Positions 59,672 to 64,000 of a stretch of 64,000 bases of DNA are shown here, piece after piece. Where the stretch lies: NCBI GenBank assembly GCA_964539745.1, contig CAZIJU010000001.1, forward strand, positions 1 to 64,000. The letters run 5' to 3'. The DNA is from DSNY01 sp964539745. Lineage in GTDB: Bacteria > Pseudomonadota > Gammaproteobacteria > Burkholderiales > Burkholderiaceae_F. Made by a program: the position numbers and the translations under genes. How positions within the stretch are numbered: position 1 is the stretch's first letter; every line of letters begins with the position of its first letter. The notes beneath the pieces were generated by a model. That model had not been told where the DNA came from, ran no database searches, and saw nothing but the letters and a program-made list of their open reading frames with translations.

Positions 59672-60820
59672 ATGGCACTGAACTTCGAACTGCTCGCCAC
59701 CGACGGCGCCGCGCGACGCGGGCGAATCGCGCTCGCGCACGGAACGGTCGAAACGCCGGTGTTCATGCCGGTCGGAACCTACGGCACTGTCAAGGCGATG
59801 ACGCCGCGCGAGCTCGACGAACTCGGCGCGCAGATCGTGCTGGGCAACACCTTCCACCTGTGGCTGCGGCCGGGCGTCGAGGTGATCGCCGCGCACGATG
59901 GGCTGCACCGCTTCATGGGCTGGGAGCGGCCGATCCTGACCGACTCCGGCGGCTTCCAGGTGTTTTCTCTCGGCAAGCTGCGCAAGGTCCGCGAGGAGGG
60001 CGTGCAGTTCGCCTCGCCGGTCAACGGGGACCGGCTGTTCCTGACGCCCGAGGAATCGATGCGCATTCAGATCGCGCTCGACGCCGACATCGCGATGGTG
60101 TTCGACGAGTGCACGCCGTACGAGATCGACGGGGCGCCGGCGACGTTCGATCACGCGGCCGAGTCGATGCGGCTTTCGCTGCGCTGGGCGCGGCGTTCGC
60201 GCGCCGAGTTCGACCGGCTGACGTCCGGGCGAGCGCGCCGCAACGCGCTGTTCGGCATCGTCCAGGGCGGCATGTACGAGCCGCTGCGCGACGAGTCGGC
60301 GGCCGGGCTCGTCGAGATCGGCTTCGACGGCTACGCGATCGGCGGGCTTTCGGTCGGCGAGCCGAAGGCGGAGATGATGCGCACGCTCGCGCACGTCGCG
60401 CCACGGCTTCCCTCCGACAAGCCGCGCTACCTGATGGGGGTAGGCACGCCGGAGGATCTGCTCGCAGGCATCGCGCGCGGCATCGACATGTTCGACTGCG
60501 TGCTGCCGACCCGCAACGCGCGCAACGGATGGCTGTTCACGCGCAGCGGCGACATCAAGATCCGCAACAGCCGGTACGGTCGCGACACGCGCCCGCTCGA
60601 CGCCGACTGCAACTGCTACACGTGCATGCACTTCACGCGCGCGTACCTGCATCACCTGCAACGGGTCAACGAAATCCTCGGCGCGCGGCTCGCCACGATC
60701 CACAACCTGCACTTCTACCTCGACCTGATGCGGCAGGCGCGCATCGCGATCGAGGAGCGGCGCTTCGACGACTTCGCGCGGCGCCTGATCGAATCGCGCG
60801 CGCAGGGCGTCGCCGATTGA
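59672..60820 (+). CDS. tgt: tRNA-guanine transglycosylase
   Basis: This 382-residue enzyme swaps G34 for preQ1 in GUN tRNAs. It has GTYGTVKAMTPREL, LTDSGGFQVFSLGKLRK with the catalytic aspartate, FGIVQGGMYEPLR, DMFDCVLPTRNARNG with the nucleophilic aspartate, and the zinc site CNCYTCMHFTRAYLHHL. All key residues are present. Confidence 0.96.
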   Translation: MALNFELLATDGAARRGRIALAHGTVETPVFMPVGTYGTVKAMTPRELDELGAQIVLGNTFHLWLRPGVEVIAAHDGLHRFMGWERPILTDSGGFQVFSLGKLRKVREEGVQFASPVNGDRLFLTPEESMRIQIALDADIAMVFDECTPYEIDGAPATFDHAAESMRLSLRWARRSRAEFDRLTSGRARRNALFGIVQGGMYEPLRDESAAGLVEIGFDGYAIGGLSVGEPKAEMMRTLAHVAPRLPSDKPRYLMGVGTPEDLLAGIARGIDMFDCVLPTRNARNGWLFTRSGDIKIRNSRYGRDTRPLDADCNCYTCMHFTRAYLHHLQRVNEILGARLATIHNLHFYLDLMRQARIAIEERRFDDFARRLIESRAQGVAD

Positions 60821-60836
60821 GTGGGCAACCGTACCA

Positions 60837-60984
60837 ACCACCGAGATACCGAGAAGGCTCTTGGTTTTCCTCTGTGCCTCCGCGGTCGAATCACGGCGTA
60901 CTGAGGCTGAAGGATTCACCTCCGAGGCGCCGGGACACAGAGAAGGGCTTTGGCTTATCTCGGTGCGCTCGGCGTCTCGGTGGT
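60837..60984. repeat. imperfect inverted repeat of the CGGTGT family
   Basis: The left arm from ACCACCGAGATACCGAGAAG and the right arm ending GGCGTCTCGGTGGT are imperfect inverted copies, with AGGCACAGAGG-like inner arms. It is related to the repeat at 6201-6285. It fills most of the tgt-yajC interval. Confidence 0.65.
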
Positions 60985-61024
60985 CAATATCCTCAGTTGC
61001 GCCTGCGCGGCCAAGGGCGCTGGC

Positions 61025-61030
61025 TATAAT
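61025..61030 (+). promoter_or_regulatory. candidate -10 element before yajC
   Basis: A perfect TATAAT lies 86 bases before the yajC start, just after the inverted repeat. No good -35 at standard spacing is evident. It probably starts the yajC-secD-secF transcript. Confidence 0.5.
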
Positions 61031-61116
61031 CTGCCGTTTTCCGAAGCCGCGCCCGCGCCGCGGGTGCGGCTTCGGCCCAGACGACCCGCCGCGCATGCGC
61101 GGCCATGGAGCGACGC

Positions 61117-61464
61117 ATGTTCTTCATCTCCGACGCGCTGGCGCAGACCGCGCCCGCCGCCCAGCCCGGCGCCGAATCGATGCTGACCTCGGTCGGCTTC
61201 ATGGTGCTGATCTTCGTCGTTTTCTACTTCCTGCTGATCCGTCCGCAGCAGAAGCGGCAGAAGGAGCACAAGGCGATGGTCGAAAGTCTCGCCAAGGGCG
61301 ACGAAGTGCTGACCGCAGGCGGAATCGTCGGCAAGATCACCGACCTGTCGGACCAGTACATCACGCTGCAGATCGCCAGCGCCGGCGACAAGCCGGTCGA
61401 GATTTCGGTCCAGAAGCACGCCGTCCAGACGCTTCTGCCGAAGGGCACGATGAAGTCCCTGTGA
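61117..61464 (+). CDS. yajC: preprotein translocase subunit YajC
   Basis: This 115-residue SecDF accessory protein has one N-terminal helix (VGFMVLIFVVFYFLLIRPQQKRQKEH) and a basic cytoplasmic domain with VLTAGGIVGKI. GGAG lies 6 bases before ATG 61117. secD and secF follow in the usual order. Confidence 0.95.
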   Translation: MFFISDALAQTAPAAQPGAESMLTSVGFMVLIFVVFYFLLIRPQQKRQKEHKAMVESLAKGDEVLTAGGIVGKITDLSDQYITLQIASAGDKPVEISVQKHAVQTLLPKGTMKSL

Positions 61465-61549
61465 AGTCCTGAGGTCGCCGGTTTCGGACTCGAATGCGGC
61501 GCCGGCATCGCGGCTTCAACTTCCGGCTTCCCGCCCCCTGGCTCGGCAC

Positions 61550-63427
61550 ATGAATCGCTACCCCCTCTGGAAGTACGTCATCATCGCGGTGGCGTTGATG
61601 TTCGGCGCGCTGTATTCGGTGCCGAACCTGTTTCCCGAGTCGCCGGCGGTGCAGGTGTCTTCGCAGAAGGCGACCGTCAAGGTCGACGCCGCCGTGCTCG
61701 CGCGCGTCGAGTCGGCGCTGAAGGAGGCCGGCATCGCGCACGAAGGCGCCTTCCTCGATCAGGTCGGACTGAACACGACGGTGCGCGTGCGCTTCCGCGA
61801 CCCAGACACGCAGCTCAAGGCGAAAGACGCGCTCGAGCGCGCGCTGAACCCGAGTTCGGCCGACCCCGCGTACGTCGTCGCCCTGAATCTGCTGTCGACC
61901 TCGCCCCGCTGGATGGCGTCGATCCGCGCGCTGCCGATGTACCTCGGGCTCGACCTGCGCGGCGGCGTGCATTTCCTGATGCAGGTGAACACGGCCGAAG
62001 CGGTCAACAAGCGGCTCGACGCGCTGGTCGGCGACCTGCGCACGCTGCTGCGCGAGAAGGACGTGCGCCACGCGGGCATCGCGCGCAACGGGCAGCAGAT
62101 CGAGATCCGCTTCCGCGACGCGGAGACACGCGCCAGGGCGAGCGGCGTGATCCGCGACAACCTGAACGAACTCGCGTTGCGCGAAGAAGCCGCCGGCGCC
62201 GACCTGCTGCTCACCGCGACGATGACGCCGGCCGCGGTCAAGGCCGTGCAGGACAACGCGCTGAAGCAGAACATCACCACACTGCACAACCGGATCAACG
62301 AGCTCGGTGTGGCCGAGCCGGTCATCCAGCAGCAGGGTGCCGACCGCGTCGTCGTGCAGTTGCCCGGCGTGCAGGACACCGCCCGCGCGAAGGACATCAT
62401 CGGCCGCACCGCCACGCTCGAAGCGCGGCTGGTCGACCTGTCCGCCGAAGCGCAGGCCGCGGTGACCGGCAGCGGGCCGGTGCCGTTCGGCTCGGAGCTT
62501 TTCACGGTCGGCAGAGGCGCGCCGGTGGTCCTGAAGAAAGAGGTCATCTTCTCGGGTCAGCAGCTCGAGGGCGCCCAGGCGACCTTCGACGAGAACCAGC
62601 GGCCCGCCGTGTCGATCGAGTTGAACGAGGCCGCCGGCCGCGTGATGCGCAAGGTCACGCGCGAAAACCTGAAGAAGCCGATGGCGGTCGTGCTGTTCGA
62701 GAAGGGCAAGGGCGAGGTGCTGACGGTCGCGACGATCCAGAGCGAATTCGGGTCGCGCTTCCAGATCACGGGCCTCGACAGCCCGAGTGTGGCCAATGAC
62801 CTGGCGCTGCTGTTGCGCGCGGGCGCGCTCGCCGCACCGATGGAGATCGTCGAGGAGCGCACGATCGGACCAAGCCTGGGCGCGGAGAACATCCGCGCGG
62901 GCTTCACGTCGACCGTGTACGGCTTCACCGGCATCGCGATCTTCATGATCGCGTACTACGCGATCTTCGGCCTGATCTCGGTGATCGCGCTGTCGGTCAA
63001 CGTGATGCTGCTGATCGCGCTGCTGTCGCTGCTGCAGGCCACCCTCACCTTGCCCGGCATCGCCGCAATCGCGCTGACCCTCGGCATGGCGATCGACGCG
63101 AACGTGCTGATCAACGAGCGCATCCGCGAGGAATTGCGCAAGGGGGCGACGCCGCAGCAGGCGATCGCGCAGGGCTACGAGAAGGCGTTCGCGACGATCC
63201 TCGACTCGAACGTCACGACGCTGATCGCCGGCATCTTCCTGTTCCTGCTCGGTTCGGGTCCCGTGCGCGGGTTCGCGGTCGTTCACTGCCTCGGCATTCT
63301 GACTTCGATATTCTCGGCGGTGTTCGTATCGCGCGGCATCGTCAACCTCGTCTACGGCTCGCGCAAGCGGCTGACGAGCCTGTCGATCGGGCAGGTGTGG
63401 AAGCCCGAAGCGGCGGCTGGCAAGTGA
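61550..63427 (+). CDS. secD: protein translocase subunit SecD
   Basis: This 625-residue RND-type proton-driven translocation subunit has TM1 (WKYVIIAVALMFGALYSVPNL), DLRGGVHFLMQV, a large periplasmic P1 region with LHNRINELGVAEPVIQQQG, and five C-terminal helices with LTLGMAIDANVLINERIREEL. It works with SecF to complete protein export. Length is normal for betaproteobacteria. Confidence 0.96.
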   Translation: MNRYPLWKYVIIAVALMFGALYSVPNLFPESPAVQVSSQKATVKVDAAVLARVESALKEAGIAHEGAFLDQVGLNTTVRVRFRDPDTQLKAKDALERALNPSSADPAYVVALNLLSTSPRWMASIRALPMYLGLDLRGGVHFLMQVNTAEAVNKRLDALVGDLRTLLREKDVRHAGIARNGQQIEIRFRDAETRARASGVIRDNLNELALREEAAGADLLLTATMTPAAVKAVQDNALKQNITTLHNRINELGVAEPVIQQQGADRVVVQLPGVQDTARAKDIIGRTATLEARLVDLSAEAQAAVTGSGPVPFGSELFTVGRGAPVVLKKEVIFSGQQLEGAQATFDENQRPAVSIELNEAAGRVMRKVTRENLKKPMAVVLFEKGKGEVLTVATIQSEFGSRFQITGLDSPSVANDLALLLRAGALAAPMEIVEERTIGPSLGAENIRAGFTSTVYGFTGIAIFMIAYYAIFGLISVIALSVNVMLLIALLSLLQATLTLPGIAAIALTLGMAIDANVLINERIREELRKGATPQQAIAQGYEKAFATILDSNVTTLIAGIFLFLLGSGPVRGFAVVHCLGILTSIFSAVFVSRGIVNLVYGSRKRLTSLSIGQVWKPEAAAGK

Positions 63428-63548
63428 TGCGTCGGCGATGATCGCGCCCCCCACCGTCACCCCCTTCTGCATGCCGGCGGCAGGCTCCGTCGCCGACGGC
63501 GAGGGGTATTTCGCGTTCGCCGCGCGCCGCACTGCAGAGGAGTTGTGA

Positions 63549-64000
63549 ATGGAATTCTTCAGGATCCGCCGCACGATTCCGTTCATGCGCTACGCGCTGA
63601 TCCTGAACGCGATCTCGGTGATCACGTTCCTGGTCGCCGTGGGTTTCCTCGCGGTACGCGGGCTGAACCTGTCGATCGAGTTCACCGGCGGCACCGTGAT
63701 GGAGGTCTCGTATCCGCAGGCGGCCGACCTGCCGAAGATCCGCGCGGCGATCGAAGGCCAGGGCTGGGGCGAGTTTCAGGTGCAGAACTTCGGCACCTCG
63801 CGGGACGTGCTGATCCGCCTGCCGGTCCGCGCGGGCGCCAGTGCCGGCCAGCAGGCCGAACAGGTGATGGCGCTGCTGCGCGCGCAGGATCCCGGTGTGG
63901 AGCTGCGTCGCGTCGAGTTCGTCGGCCCGCAGGTCGGCGAGGAGCTGGCGCACGACGGCGCGCTCGCGCTGCTGATGGTCTGTATCGGCATCATGATCTA
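63549..64000 (+). CDS. secF: protein translocase subunit SecF (partial, cut by window end)
   Basis: The first 150 residues of SecF are present: MEFFRIRRTIPFMRYALI, the TM1 region, GLNLSIEFTGGTVMEV with the conserved TGG, and RVEFVGPQVGEELAHDGALALL entering the second helix. The rest lies beyond the window. Confidence 0.95.
   Translation, partial: MEFFRIRRTIPFMRYALILNAISVITFLVAVGFLAVRGLNLSIEFTGGTVMEVSYPQAADLPKIRAAIEGQGWGEFQVQNFGTSRDVLIRLPVRAGASAGQQAEQVMALLRAQDPGVELRRVEFVGPQVGEELAHDGALALLMVCIGIMI

Overview
The window is a 64-kb high-GC chromosomal stretch of a draft betaproteobacterial genome, most likely order Burkholderiales. The evidence is the abundance of Bug-type extracytoplasmic receptors, the housekeeping block of AIR synthase, AI-2E permease, hda, pcnB, folK, deoxynucleoside kinase, panB and panC, and the acetoacetate decarboxylase/3-hydroxybutyrate dehydrogenase/phasin operon. 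Two runs of exactly 100 N (15668-15767 and 28013-28112) are scaffold gaps, and both are flanked by duplicated sequence, so local structure there is unreliable.

Layout. (1) 0.4-17 kb, carboxylate uptake and catabolism: a tripartite tricarboxylate transporter (receptor, TctB, TctA and a second, frameshifted receptor), a gamma-glutamyltransferase-family enzyme, a GntR regulator with a YdiJ-like FAD/Fe-S dehydrogenase, a serine/alanine-glyoxylate aminotransferase, a complete TRAP transporter (DctPQM), a crotonase and a CaiB-type CoA-transferase. (2) 17-21 kb: a PAS-GGDEF diguanylate cyclase, an exported glycerophosphodiesterase with an EF-hand-like insert, a beta-hydroxyacid dehydrogenase, and an ECF-like sigma factor with a small zinc-finger partner. 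(3) 21.3-24.4 kb: a compact mercury-resistance operon, merR divergent from merTPFA, with a well preserved mer operator-promoter. (4) 24.4-39.8 kb: a metalloid and redox region with a haloacid-dehalogenase-like protein, an internally deleted peroxiredoxin-like gene, the arsenosugar radical-SAM gene arsS and a phosphoesterase, a TVP38-disulfide reductase fusion, DUF547, a GlyGly-CTERM lipoprotein, two glycosyltransferases of the families named for arsenosugar biosynthesis, DUF3047, an FAD oxidoreductase, DUF1499 and a glycine-zipper protein. Repeats are concentrated here. (5) 40-48 kb, minus strand: a FmdB-like zinc ribbon, a MerA/Lpd-like flavoprotein, the ketone-body/PHB operon (bdh, adc, phasin, patatin), DUF302, DUF1622, an MFS permease and a cupin. 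(6) 48.5-64 kb, core functions: a divergent AIR synthase, AI-2E permease, hda, pcnB, folK, DUF486, deoxynucleoside kinase, panB, panC, kup, tRNA-Leu with a truncated copy just upstream, queA, tgt, yajC, secD and the start of secF.

How it fits together. The first part is an organic-acid scavenging region with two kinds of high-affinity carboxylate transporter beside glyoxylate, hydroxyacid and acyl-CoA enzymes. The mer operon and the arsS/glycosyltransferase region together look like a metal(loid) detoxification and arsenosugar-type biosynthesis zone. No arsM methyltransferase lies in the window, so that pathway must be completed elsewhere if it works. A dispersed palindromic repeat whose right end expands into tandem arrays, a MITE-like element and the tRNA-Leu fragment are the most notable non-coding features. 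All calls come from reading the sequence; no database searches were run.
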